Origin: a candidate division Zixibacteria bacterium RBG_16_43_9
GTDB taxonomy: Bacteria; Zixibacteria; MSB-5A5; RBG-16-43-9
NCBI GenBank assembly: GCA_001775355.1
Contig: MEWM01000085.1
Location: forward strand, 9,118-17,509
DNA: 8,392 nt
Direction of reading: 5' to 3'
Shown: positions 1-5,107 of the stretch, piece after piece
Position numbering within the stretch: position 1 is the first letter of the stretch
Layout of the letters: each line of letters begins with the position of its first letter
Notes under the pieces: model-generated
Databases searched by the model: none
The model's input: the letters and a program-made list of their open reading frames with translations, nothing else
What the model was told of the DNA's origin: nothing
Program-made: the position numbers and the translations under genes

Positions 1-541
1 CAAAATGGGGATAAGGGGGTCAGATACTGCCACTTTGCATTTTGAGGATTTAAAAGTTCCTAGGGAGAATCTCTTAGGCAAAGAAGGTGAAGGGTTCAAG
101 CAATTTTTAGTCACCCTCGATAGCGGAAGGATAAGTATCGGAGCAATGGCTTTGGGCATCGCTCAGGGTGCTTTTGAGAAAGCTTTGAAATATGCCAAAG
201 AGACTATACAGTTTGAAAAACCTCTAATTGAGTCCCAGGCGATCCAGTTCAAACTGGCGGATATGGCAACCCAGATAGAGGCAGCCAGACATCTGATTTA
301 TCATGCTGCTTTTCTTGAAGATAGAGGGCAGAAATACGTGAAGGAATCTGCTATGGCAAAACTTTTCGCTTCTGAGATCGGAAGATTCGTTACTTACGAA
401 GCAATTCAAATTTTCGGAGAATATGGATACTCAAGGAGATATCCAGTAGAAAGATACCTGCGTGACGTGAAACTCTGCGAAATCGGAGAAGGAACTTCAG
501 AGATTCAGAGACTGGTTATTTTCAGGGAGTTAATCAAATAG
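1..541 (+). CDS. Acyl-CoA dehydrogenase, C-terminal part (5' end outside window)
   Basis: This is a flavin-dependent acyl-CoA dehydrogenase, which forms the 2,3-double bond of an acyl-CoA and passes electrons to an electron-transfer flavoprotein. The reading frame is open from the first bases, and the ATG at position 5 lies inside the family motif KMGIRGSDTATLHFED, so it is not the true start. About 178 residues are visible. They hold the end of the middle beta domain (FEDLKVP, about 13-19) and the C-terminal helical domain (GRISIGAMALGIAQGAFEKAL, 41-61, and QIFGEYGYSRRYPVERYLRD, 135-154). The closing motif GEGTSEIQR contains E162, which lines up with the catalytic base of medium-chain and butyryl-CoA dehydrogenases. 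Substrate length cannot be read from this part. The enoyl-CoA hydratase 260 bases downstream suggests a shared pathway. The TAG stop is followed at once by heptamer repeats. Confidence 0.95.
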   Translation, partial: KMGIRGSDTATLHFEDLKVPRENLLGKEGEGFKQFLVTLDSGRISIGAMALGIAQGAFEKALKYAKETIQFEKPLIESQAIQFKLADMATQIEAARHLIYHAAFLEDRGQKYVKESAMAKLFASEIGRFVTYEAIQIFGEYGYSRRYPVERYLRDVKLCEIGEGTSEIQRLVIFRELIK

Positions 542-546
542 GCAAA

Positions 547-574
547 AGTCTGAAGTCTATAGTCTAAAGGCTGA
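547..574 (+). repeat. Degenerate heptamer array AGTCTRA, left arm
   Basis: Four 7-base units stand in exact register: AGTCTGA, AGTCTAT, AGTCTAA, AGGCTGA. They begin six bases after the dehydrogenase stop codon. The same family of units appears in reverse complement at 756-782. Bases 561-572 (AGTCTAAAGGCT) and 764-775 (AGCCTTTGGACT) are complementary at 11 of 12 positions, with the remaining position able to form G-U in RNA. Confidence 0.75.
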
Positions 575-644
575 GAACAAAAAAGCAAAGAAACTCATTC
601 ACAGTCGATTTTGACCTTGAGGCAGATTAGATGGATTAAGCTGA

Positions 645-673
645 TAAGAGATGTAAGACTTAAACGTAAGACG
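645..673 (+). repeat. Irregular TAAGACG-type repeat, possible left arm
   Basis: Imperfect units TAAGAGATG, TAAGACT, TAAACG and TAAGACG follow each other with lengths 9, 7, 6 and 7. The reverse complement of the same word forms a cleaner array at 1654-1688, on the far side of the enoyl-CoA hydratase gene. The gap around this repeat (542-800) shows no convincing open reading frame. It holds only this repeat, the heptamer arrays at either end, one GTAG palindrome, and A-rich sequence. Confidence 0.5.
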
Positions 674-727
674 AGAATTAAATAAAGCATTATGTCTTAA
701 AAAAGTTAAAAAAAGAGATGAGCAAAA

Positions 728-752
728 GTAGGGACAGGGCTTGTCCCTGTCC
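728..752 (+). repeat. GTAG palindrome 1
   Basis: GTAG (728-731) is followed by an 8-bp perfect stem, GGACAGGG (732-739) and CCCTGTCC (745-752), with a 5-base loop. No T-run follows on either side, so it does not look like an intrinsic terminator. It directly abuts the right heptamer arm at 756. It belongs to the set of eleven GTAG-headed palindromes in this window. Confidence 0.75.
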
Positions 753-755
753 GAA

Positions 756-782
756 TTAGCTTTAGCCTTTGGACTTTAGCAT
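756..782 (-). repeat. Degenerate heptamer array, right arm (inverted)
   Basis: Read on the minus strand this is ATGCTAA, AGTCCAA, AGGCTAA and AGCTAA, three 7-base units and one 6-base unit. These are the same kind of unit as at 547-574 but inverted. Together the two arms enclose about 180 bases without a gene. The right arm ends just before the ribosome binding site of the enoyl-CoA hydratase gene. Confidence 0.65.
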
Positions 783-789
783 TGAAAGG

Positions 790-804
790 AAGGAGGAGCA
801 GTGG
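790..804 (+). promoter_or_regulatory. Strong ribosome binding site that sets a GTG start
   Basis: AAGGAGG at 790-796 lies four bases before the GTG at 801. No ATG is available nearby in this frame, and the family N-terminus (MEYKNILTEIKDNIGIIKIN) begins directly at the GTG, so it is the start codon. Confidence 0.85.
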
Positions 805-1574
805 AGTATAAAAATATTCTAACTGAGATCAAGGACAATATCGGCATAATCAAGATCAACCGGCCCCAGCAGTTAAATGCCCTTAATACCGAGACCATTC
901 ATGAGCTTAATGACGTTGCTCACCAGTGGAGCAGGGATGAGAAACTCAGAGTGATCATCATCACTGGCGAGGGGAAAGCATTTGTGGCTGGAGCAGATAT
1001 TGCTGAGATGAAGGATATGACCAGACAGCAGGCAATCGACTTTTCAGAGATGGGTCAGAAAGTCTTCTCCTTAATAGAGTCTCAGGACAAACCGGTGATT
1101 GCAGCGGTCAACGGCTTTGCTTTAGGAGGAGGATGCGAATTGGCGATGGCTTGTGATATCAGAATCGCCTCAGATAAAGCCAAGTTAGGTCAACCGGAAG
1201 TTAATCTGGGAGTAATCCCCGGATTCGCGGGAACCCAGAGATTAGCTCGAATGGTGGGTGCGGCTAAAGCTAAAGAGTTGATCCTGACGGCAGATATGAT
1301 CGATGCCCAGACTGCTCTTTCTATCGGTCTGGTCAATCAGGTAGTTCCTCATGATAATCTAATGGATGTGTGTATGGAGATGGCGAAAAAAATAGCTTCC
1401 AAAGGACCCGCTGCAGTCAGATTAGCAAAAAGAGTGATAAGTAGAGGAGTGGAGACAGATTTTGCCACTGGCAGCTCTTTTGAAGTTGACGCTTTCGGTG
1501 AATGTTTTGCATCCGGTGAGGCGAAAGAGGGTATGGAGGCGTTTTTGCAGAAGAGAAAACCGAACTGGGCGTAA
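801..1574 (+). CDS. Enoyl-CoA hydratase (crotonase family)
   Basis: This cytoplasmic enzyme adds water to a 2-enoyl-CoA to give the 3-hydroxyacyl-CoA, in beta-oxidation or, run in reverse, in butyryl-CoA synthesis. At 257 residues it has the usual family length. The crotonase core is complete: RPQQLNALN (21-29), the oxyanion-hole segment AFVAGADI (60-67), NGFALGGGCELAMACDIRIA (104-123), and GQPEVNLGVIPGFAGTQRLA (130-149). The two acid residues of true hydratases are present, E113 in GGCEL and E133 in QPEV. Their spacing of 20 matches the catalytic pair of the mammalian enzyme, so hydratase rather than isomerase activity is likely. Chain-length preference cannot be told. The GTG start has a strong Shine-Dalgarno sequence. 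Butyrate kinase follows 118 bases later with no T-tract terminator between, so read-through is possible. Confidence 0.96.
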   Translation: MEYKNILTEIKDNIGIIKINRPQQLNALNTETIHELNDVAHQWSRDEKLRVIIITGEGKAFVAGADIAEMKDMTRQQAIDFSEMGQKVFSLIESQDKPVIAAVNGFALGGGCELAMACDIRIASDKAKLGQPEVNLGVIPGFAGTQRLARMVGAAKAKELILTADMIDAQTALSIGLVNQVVPHDNLMDVCMEMAKKIASKGPAAVRLAKRVISRGVETDFATGSSFEVDAFGECFASGEAKEGMEAFLQKRKPNWA

Positions 1575-1587
1575 TAAGAGAAAAAAA

Positions 1588-1609
1588 CGTGACCGTTGAT
1601 CGTGACCGT
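1588..1609 (+). repeat. Short direct repeat CGTGACCGT
   Basis: CGTGACCGT occurs at 1588-1596 and again at 1601-1609, separated by TGAT, with a further GAT after the second copy. This is a 13-base tandem duplication just behind the hydratase gene. No function is apparent. Confidence 0.6.
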
Positions 1610-1618
1610 GATTTAATT

Positions 1619-1644
1619 GTAGGGGCAGGCCCCCGTGCCTGCCC
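1619..1644 (+). repeat. GTAG palindrome 2
   Basis: GTAG (1619-1622) overlaps by its last G region with an 8-bp perfect stem, GGGCAGGC (1623-1630) and GCCTGCCC (1637-1644), with a 6-base loop. It is followed by TAAAAAAA rather than a T-run, so it is not an intrinsic terminator for the hydratase gene on this strand. Confidence 0.75.
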
Positions 1645-1653
1645 TAAAAAAAT

Positions 1654-1688
1654 CGTCTCACGTCTTACTTCTAACATCTTACATTTTG
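1654..1688 (-). repeat. Heptamer array CGTCTTA, possible right arm
   Basis: Five units stand in exact 7-base register: CGTCTCA, CGTCTTA, CTTCTAA, CATCTTA, CATTTTG. On the minus strand they read TAAGACG-like, matching the irregular repeat at 645-673. The array runs up to four bases before the butyrate kinase ATG and takes the place where a Shine-Dalgarno sequence would be expected. Confidence 0.65.
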
Positions 1689-1692
1689 TAAT

Positions 1693-2760
1693 ATGGGATA
1701 CAAAATCCTGAGCATCAATCCCGGGGCTACTTCAACTAAAGTCTCTCTGTCTGAGGACAAAAATCCTTTGGTAATTGAGGTTTTGAGACATTCGGCTGAG
1801 GAACTCAAGGCTTTTCCTAAAACTTTAGATCAATTAGAATACAGAAAAAATTTGGTTGTTGAGTTTCTACAGAAAAACCATTTTAAAATCTCAGATCTGG
1901 CAGCAGTCGTGGGAAGAGGCGGTCCTTTCAAGCCTCTATCAAGCGGAACTTACAGGGTAAACCAAAAAATGCTCTCTAACATTAAATCAGGTAATGTTCT
2001 GGCAGACCATGTTTCTAATCTGGGGGCACTTATCGCTTATGAATTGACTAAAGATACTCAAGTTCCTGCTTTCATCGTGGACCCGGTCTCTGTGGATGAG
2101 CTTATCCCTGTTGCCCGCATCTCCGGTATGCCGGAGCTAGAGAGGATTAGCCTTTCCCATGCTCTGAATATCAAGATGGTCGCAAGAAAGGCGGCTTCAG
2201 AACTAAAAAGGAAATATGAGGAACTTAATTTGATCATCGTCCATCTTGGCTCCGGGATAAGCGTCACCTCCCACTTGAAAGGGCAGATGATTGACGTGAG
2301 CAATGCTAATGATGGCGGTCCGTTAGCTCCCCAGCGGACAGGAAGTCTTCCGGCTACAGGGTTAGCCAAACTCTGTCTTTCAGGAAAGTATACCTACTCT
2401 GAGATGTATGACAAGATTACTAAAAAAGGCGGGCTTCTGGCGTATTTAGGCACAGACAATGTAGAGGAGATTGAAAAAAGAGCAGATTCCGGGGATGAGA
2501 AAGCCAGGTTGATTTATGAGGCGATGGTCTACCAGATTGCTAAAGAGATCGGAGCGATGTCAGCGACTCTATCTGGAAAAGTGGATGCAATTGTACTTAC
2601 CGGAGGGATTGCCCGTTCAGATAGGCTGGTAAATATGATCAAAGAAAGGGTCGGGTTCCTTTCCAAAGTCCTGGTCTTTCCGGGCGAGGACGAGCTTGAG
2701 GCTTTGACTCTGGGCGCTTTAAGGGTATTGACTAAAGAGGAGAAAGAAAAGGAATATTAA
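1693..2760 (+). CDS. buk: Butyrate kinase
   Basis: This acetokinase/ASKHA-fold enzyme takes an acyl phosphate (butyryl, or branched isobutyryl/isovaleryl) and ADP to the free acid and ATP. At 355 residues it has normal length. Visible motifs are the N-terminal phosphate loop INPGATSTK (8-16), GRGGPF (74-79), VDPVSVDEL (129-137), the adenine/phosphate segment HLGSGISV (184-191), DGGPLAPQRTGSLP (207-220), the second phosphate motif LTGGIARS (302-309), and the C-terminal PGEDELEALTLGALRVL (330-346), all typical of butyrate kinases rather than acetate kinases. The ATG at 1693 fits the family N-terminus, but no Shine-Dalgarno sequence precedes it; a heptamer array lies there instead. The partner phosphotransbutyrylase genes lie downstream beyond a minus-strand gene, so buk and ptb are not in one transcript here, unlike the usual adjacent arrangement. 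A terminator follows at 2850-2877. Confidence 0.96.
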   Translation: MGYKILSINPGATSTKVSLSEDKNPLVIEVLRHSAEELKAFPKTLDQLEYRKNLVVEFLQKNHFKISDLAAVVGRGGPFKPLSSGTYRVNQKMLSNIKSGNVLADHVSNLGALIAYELTKDTQVPAFIVDPVSVDELIPVARISGMPELERISLSHALNIKMVARKAASELKRKYEELNLIIVHLGSGISVTSHLKGQMIDVSNANDGGPLAPQRTGSLPATGLAKLCLSGKYTYSEMYDKITKKGGLLAYLGTDNVEEIEKRADSGDEKARLIYEAMVYQIAKEIGAMSATLSGKVDAIVLTGGIARSDRLVNMIKERVGFLSKVLVFPGEDELEALTLGALRVLTKEEKEKEY

Positions 2761-2765
2761 AAATC

Positions 2766-2823
2766 GTAGCGGAAGGCCGTCAAGGTCTTGTCCACAGGAT
2801 CCTGGTGAAGACTTCAGCCTTCC
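2766..2823 (+). repeat. GTAG palindrome 3, compound
   Basis: GTAG (2766-2769) is followed by an outer 7-bp stem, GGAAGGC (2771-2777) and GCCTTCC (2817-2823). Inside it lies a second palindromic unit: GTCTT (2785-2789) with AAGAC (2808-2812), around the self-complementary CAGGATCCTG (2795-2804). The outer stem closely resembles that of the simple element at 3500-3522, as though a second palindrome had entered its loop. Confidence 0.65.
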
Positions 2824-2845
2824 ATGTTTACAGGAGCCTATTTTT

Positions 2846-2877
2846 GTAGCGTCAGGGTTCATCCCTGACGTTTTTTT
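2846..2877 (+). terminator. Intrinsic terminator of buk, also GTAG palindrome 4
   Basis: GTAG (2846-2849) leads into a perfect 8-bp stem, CGTCAGGG (2850-2857) and CCCTGACG (2863-2870), with a 5-base loop. Seven T residues follow directly (2871-2877). This is a textbook rho-independent terminator for transcription coming from butyrate kinase, 90 bases after its stop. It has the same GTAG heading as the other palindromes. Confidence 0.85.
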
Positions 2878-2891
2878 ATTCTAAGGAAGTG

Positions 2892-2958
2892 GTAGGGGCG
2901 TATTGCTCTTCGACTTTGCTCAGAGCAGTGAGCCGGTCGAACTGCAATACGCCCCTAC
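2892..2958. repeat. GTAG palindrome 5: nested 15-bp inverted repeat
   Basis: GTAGGGGCGTATTGC (2892-2906) is repeated perfectly inverted at 2944-2958, so the element has GTAG at one end and CTAC at the other. The 37 bases between hold a second palindrome: TTCGAC (2909-2914) with GTCGAA (2936-2941), and GCTCA (2918-2922) with TGAGC (2929-2933). It lies between the convergent ends of buk and the minus-strand zinc-ribbon gene. No T-run follows on either strand. Confidence 0.85.
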
Positions 2959-2964
2959 GCAATC

Positions 2965-3345
2965 TTATGCATGACTACCGCTACCCGGCATTCTGGAATT
3001 GTAAAAAATAAAAAGAAGATAGCCAACTGCGGCTAAAATGAGAGCAGCCACCGCAAGGATTTTTAGAGGAACAGTGTCCATTTTCCTGGTTAGTTTTTCC
3101 AGGGTAATCCCAGAAAAGCCGAGAGCCGTTAAGACCAGAAGAAATCCCACGTAATTTAAAGACGGAATTAACGAGAAGATACAGGAGCCTATTCCAGCGA
3201 TTAATCCCAGAAGGGCAAATAATAAATTTGAAAAGTTTACCTTTACATGAGGATAAGGAAGGGCTAGAGTGGTAGAATAGCCACAGCGTGAGCAAAAAGT
3301 CTTCCCCTCAACTATCTCTTCTCCACAAAAAGGACAGAGGCTCAT
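2965..3345 (-). CDS. Small zinc-ribbon membrane protein
   Basis: This 126-residue protein of unknown function combines an N-terminal zinc ribbon, CPFC (4-7) and CSRC (18-21), whose four cysteines should bind one zinc ion, with three hydrophobic stretches long enough to cross the membrane (about 39-60, 64-83 and 93-116). Small zinc-ribbon proteins with membrane helices are common in bacteria and mostly uncharacterised. The ribbon would face the cytoplasm if no signal peptide precedes it, and none is seen. The start is well supported: GGAAGGAGG stands about five bases before the ATG on the minus strand. The gene is alone on its strand, convergent with buk and divergent from ptb, and so is a separate unit. 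Its 3' end lies seven bases from a large inverted repeat. A second minus-strand frame overlaps much of this region but lacks the ribosome binding site and family features. Confidence 0.75.
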   Translation of the reverse strand: MSLCPFCGEEIVEGKTFCSRCGYSTTLALPYPHVKVNFSNLLFALLGLIAGIGSCIFSLIPSLNYVGFLLVLTALGFSGITLEKLTRKMDTVPLKILAVAALILAAVGYLLFIFYNSRMPGSGSHA

Positions 3346-3384
3346 AAAAACCTCCTTCCGTATATTTTTTACCTGCCAGTTATA

Positions 3385-3412
3385 AATATATCAATAAAAT
3401 CTTTTTTTGCAA
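3385..3412 (-). promoter_or_regulatory. Possible promoter of the zinc-ribbon gene
   Basis: On the minus strand TTGCAA (3412-3407) is followed after 16 bases by TATATT (3390-3385), in AT-rich sequence about 40 bases before the ATG. The -35 box matches the sigma70 consensus at four of six positions and the -10 at five of six. AT-rich sequence makes chance matches likely. Confidence 0.35.
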
Positions 3413-3427
3413 GAAGATTTCTTCATT

Positions 3428-3450
3428 CCCTCTCCTTTCTTAGGAGAGGG
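3428..3450. repeat. Inverted repeat CCCTCTCCT / AGGAGAGGG
   Basis: A perfect 9-bp stem (3428-3436 and 3442-3450) with a 5-base loop is followed by a purine-rich tail, CAGGGAGAGG. It has no GTAG heading and no T-run, so it differs from the neighbouring palindromes. It opens the cluster of palindromes that fills the gap 3346-3742. Confidence 0.7.
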
Positions 3451-3468
3451 CAGGGAGAGGTTTCCATG

Positions 3469-3499
3469 GTAGGTCAGACATTCCTGTCCGACTTTTTTT
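3469..3499 (+). terminator. GTAG palindrome 6 with T-run, terminator-like
   Basis: GTAG (3469-3472) precedes GTCAGACA (3473-3480), loop TTCC, and TGTCCGAC (3485-3492). This is an 8-bp stem with one A-C mismatch, followed by seven T residues. The shape is that of an intrinsic terminator on the plus strand, yet no plus-strand gene lies just upstream, so it may be a repeat that only looks like one. Confidence 0.6.
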
Positions 3500-3522
3500 G
3501 TAGCGGAGGGCTTTAGCCCTCC
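3500..3522 (+). repeat. GTAG palindrome 7
   Basis: GTAG (3500-3503) begins eight bases after the stem of palindrome 6 and leads into GGAGGGC (3505-3511), loop TTTA, GCCCTCC (3516-3522). ATCC and six T residues follow at 3523-3532, so weak termination is possible. Confidence 0.7.
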
Positions 3523-3540
3523 ATCCTTTTTTCACAATGT

Positions 3541-3555
3541 GAGGCTTTTAGCCTC
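3541..3555. repeat. Short hairpin GAGGCT TTT AGCCTC
   Basis: A 6-bp perfect stem with a 3-base loop sits between palindromes 7 and 8. It is framed by ACAAT (3535-3539) and ATTGT (3565-3569), which can extend the pairing. It lacks the GTAG heading and may be a decayed copy. Confidence 0.5.
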
Positions 3556-3567
3556 GCTTAGCATATT

Positions 3568-3593
3568 GTAGGGGCAACCCCCTGTGGTTGCCC
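3568..3593 (+). repeat. GTAG palindrome 8
   Basis: GTAG (3568-3571) is followed by GGGCAACC (3572-3579), a 6-base loop, and GGTTGCCC (3586-3593), an 8-bp perfect stem. TTCTTTT follows. The next GTAG element starts only nine bases later. Confidence 0.75.
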
Positions 3594-3601
3594 TTCTTTT
3601 C

Positions 3602-3663
3602 GTAGCGTCTGATGTGGTGTCAGGAGTTACCTCCTGACACCAGAAAATCGGGTTAATCAGACG
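3602..3663 (+). repeat. GTAG palindrome 9, compound
   Basis: GTAG (3602-3605) heads an outer 8-bp stem, CGTCTGAT (3606-3613) and ATCAGACG (3656-3663). Within it stands an independent 11-bp perfect hairpin, GGTGTCAGGAG (3616-3626) and CTCCTGACACC (3631-3641), with loop TTAC. This is the fourth GTAG element in tandem, and it ends 20 bases before the -35 box of the ptb promoter. Confidence 0.75.
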
Positions 3664-3683
3664 TGAATTTTCTCCTTTTTCTG

Positions 3684-3712
3684 TTGATAAATCTTTACTC
3701 AATCAATATATT
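3684..3712 (+). promoter_or_regulatory. Sigma70-type promoter of the ptb operon
   Basis: TTGATA (3684-3689) and TATATT (3707-3712) are separated by exactly 17 bases. Each box matches the consensus at five of six positions. A start near 3719 would give a leader of about 24 bases before the ptb ATG. It follows the cluster of palindromes and precedes four closely spaced plus-strand genes. Confidence 0.65.
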
Positions 3713-3742
3713 ATACCGAGTTTTTTTGTCAAAGTAAATCTT

Positions 3743-4642
3743 ATGAAAGAGCTTAGAGAAATACTCACTTTAGCCAGGTCGATTGGACCCAAACGAATTG
3801 CTGTGGCTAAGGCAGAGGATGAGGAGGTCTTCTTAGCTTTGGATCAGGCTCGCAGAGAAAAAATCGCTCAGGGAATTTTGGTGGGGTCTAAAGAGAAGAT
3901 AAAAACTCTGGCCGAAAAAAATAGAATTAATCTATCTGAATATGAATCGATCGAGGAGAATGATCCGTTACAGGCTGCACTTATCTGCACTCAACTGATT
4001 AATCAAAGAAAAGCAGATGTGATGATGAAGGGGCTTTTAGATACCGGTATTTTTATGAAAGGGATTTTAGATAGGGAAAAGGGATTGTCAACCGGGAAAC
4101 TTCTGACACATGTGGCTATTTTTGAGATACCTGATTTTCCCAGGCTTCTGCTTTTAACTGATGCGGCCATAAATATCGCTCCGACCCTTCTGGAGAAAGC
4201 CCAGATCATTCAGAATGCTGTGGATTTGGCTTTATGCCTGGGCATTGAAAAACCGAGTGTAGCCTGTATAGCAGCGATGGAAAAGGTAAATCCTGAGAAG
4301 ATGCCAGCAACTGTAGATGCCGCCTGTCTCTCGATGATGGCGAAAAGAGGGCAGATCAAAGGCGCGATGGTAGACGGTCCATTTGGTTTGGACAATGCCG
4401 TTTCAGAGGAATCTGCCAGGATAAAAGGAGTGGAAAGTCCCATAGCTGGAAAAGCAGATATACTTCTTTGCCCGGATATAGAGACCGGAAACGTGATTTA
4501 CAAAACCTTAATTGAATTTGCCAAAGCAAAGTGTGCGGCTATCGTCCTTGGCACAAGAGCACCAGTGATCTTAACTTCAAGGGCAGATTCACATGAAACA
4601 AAGTTTATGTCGATTGCGTTAGGAGTGGCAAGTAGTAGGTAA
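3743..4642 (+). CDS. ptb: Phosphate butyryltransferase 1
   Basis: This enzyme converts an acyl-CoA (butyryl or branched-chain) and phosphate to the acyl phosphate, the substrate of butyrate kinase. The 299 residues match the PTA/PTB fold of single-domain phosphotransbutyrylases. Characteristic segments are ADVMMKGLLDTGIFMKGILD (91-110), LLTHVAIFEIP (120-130), TDAAINIAP (139-147), MVDGPFGLDNAVS (209-221), CPDIETGNVIYKTL (243-256) and APVILTSRADSHETK (273-287). The ATG at 3743 fits the family start, though only a weak AAAG lies upstream instead of a clear Shine-Dalgarno. The last codons and the TAA stop fall in the first units of a heptamer array, so the natural C-terminus has been slightly altered: it ends GVASSR where the downstream paralogue ends GAAVS. 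It is the first gene after the promoter at 3684-3712. Confidence 0.93.
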   Translation: MKELREILTLARSIGPKRIAVAKAEDEEVFLALDQARREKIAQGILVGSKEKIKTLAEKNRINLSEYESIEENDPLQAALICTQLINQRKADVMMKGLLDTGIFMKGILDREKGLSTGKLLTHVAIFEIPDFPRLLLLTDAAINIAPTLLEKAQIIQNAVDLALCLGIEKPSVACIAAMEKVNPEKMPATVDAACLSMMAKRGQIKGAMVDGPFGLDNAVSEESARIKGVESPIAGKADILLCPDIETGNVIYKTLIEFAKAKCAAIVLGTRAPVILTSRADSHETKFMSIALGVASSR

Positions 4643-4696
4643 TAGGTGGTAGGTTGTAGGATGTAGGTAGTAGGTCATAGGAGATAGGTTAAAGGA
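4634..4696 (+). repeat. Heptamer array NRTAGGW, left arm of S23 cassette
   Basis: Nine 7-base units in perfect register: AGTAGGT, AATAGGT, GGTAGGT, TGTAGGA, TGTAGGT, AGTAGGT, CATAGGA, GATAGGT and a divergent last TAAAGGA. The array starts inside the final codons of ptb, supplies its TAA stop, and ends on the A of the S23 start codon. Because 7 and 3 share no factor, the TAG within each unit closes all three plus-strand frames within 21 bases. Confidence 0.92.
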
Positions 4697-5079
4697 TGGT
4701 GAAAAAAGTAATCGAAAGTTTTGAAGATCTAGATGTATATCAAAAGCTAAGCGAGTTACATTTAGATATTCATAGGCTTACTTTAACTTTCCCTAAATTC
4801 GAATTACATGAGTTGGGCTCACAATTAAGAAGATCATCTAACTCAATCCCAGCCAATCTGGCTGAAGGTTGGAACAACAAACATATAAATCTTTATTTAG
4901 AAGGGATAAATAGAGCCTTAGGGGAACTCAGAGAGACAAAGCATCATCTAAGTATCGCCTATAAAAAGAATTATTTCCCTGAGGAAGTCTACTCAAAATA
5001 TGTTGAAAGATGTAACGAGTGTGGAAGGATGCTTAAGGGTTTGGAAAGGTCTTTAGAAAAGCAAAAATTCACAACTTGA
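4696..5079 (+). CDS. S23-type four-helix-bundle protein (23S rRNA intervening-sequence family)
   Basis: The family is named for proteins encoded in intervening sequences of some 23S rRNA genes; its biochemical role is unknown, and the Avd protein of diversity-generating retroelements has a related fold. The 127 residues show the usual opening SFEDLDVYQKLSELHLDIHR (8-27), then FPKFELHELGSQLRRSSNSI (32-51), PANLAEGWNNKHINLYLEGI (52-71), RALGELRETKHHLSIAYKKN (73-92), and a last helix YVERCNECGRMLKGLERSLE (102-121), giving four basic amphipathic helices. Length is typical. The ATG at 4696 follows AGG (4686-4688) within the heptamer array, so the repeat may act as ribosome binding site; a GTG at 4699 is an alternative start. 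There is no rRNA and no reverse transcriptase here. The gene lies between ptb and the aminotransferase and is probably co-transcribed with them. Confidence 0.9.
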   Translation: MVKKVIESFEDLDVYQKLSELHLDIHRLTLTFPKFELHELGSQLRRSSNSIPANLAEGWNNKHINLYLEGINRALGELRETKHHLSIAYKKNYFPEEVYSKYVERCNECGRMLKGLERSLEKQKFTT

Positions 5080-5107
5080 TCTGAAAACAGTATTCGATGG
5101 ATTTGAG

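Noticed and set aside
1619..1650. Intrinsic terminator between the hydratase and butyrate kinase genes
   Set aside because: The hairpin is followed by an A-run on the plus strand, and there is no T-run on the minus strand either.
2058..2369. Minus-strand open frame within butyrate kinase
   Set aside because: It lies fully opposite a well-conserved enzyme, has no recognisable protein features and no clear ribosome binding site. The same holds for other opposite-strand frames in the hydratase, ptb, ilvE and HEAT genes.
2981..3295. Second minus-strand frame overlapping the zinc-ribbon gene
   Set aside because: It is shifted within the supported gene, lacks the Shine-Dalgarno sequence and shows no domain; the frame with four cysteines and three membrane helices is preferred.
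4696..5079. Avd accessory gene of a diversity-generating retroelement
   Set aside because: The fold family is related, but there is no reverse transcriptase, template repeat or variable repeat in the window, and the sequence has the ordinary S23-type motifs.
4696..5079. Intervening sequence inside a 23S rRNA gene
   Set aside because: The flanking genes are ptb and ilvE; no rRNA sequence is present on either side.
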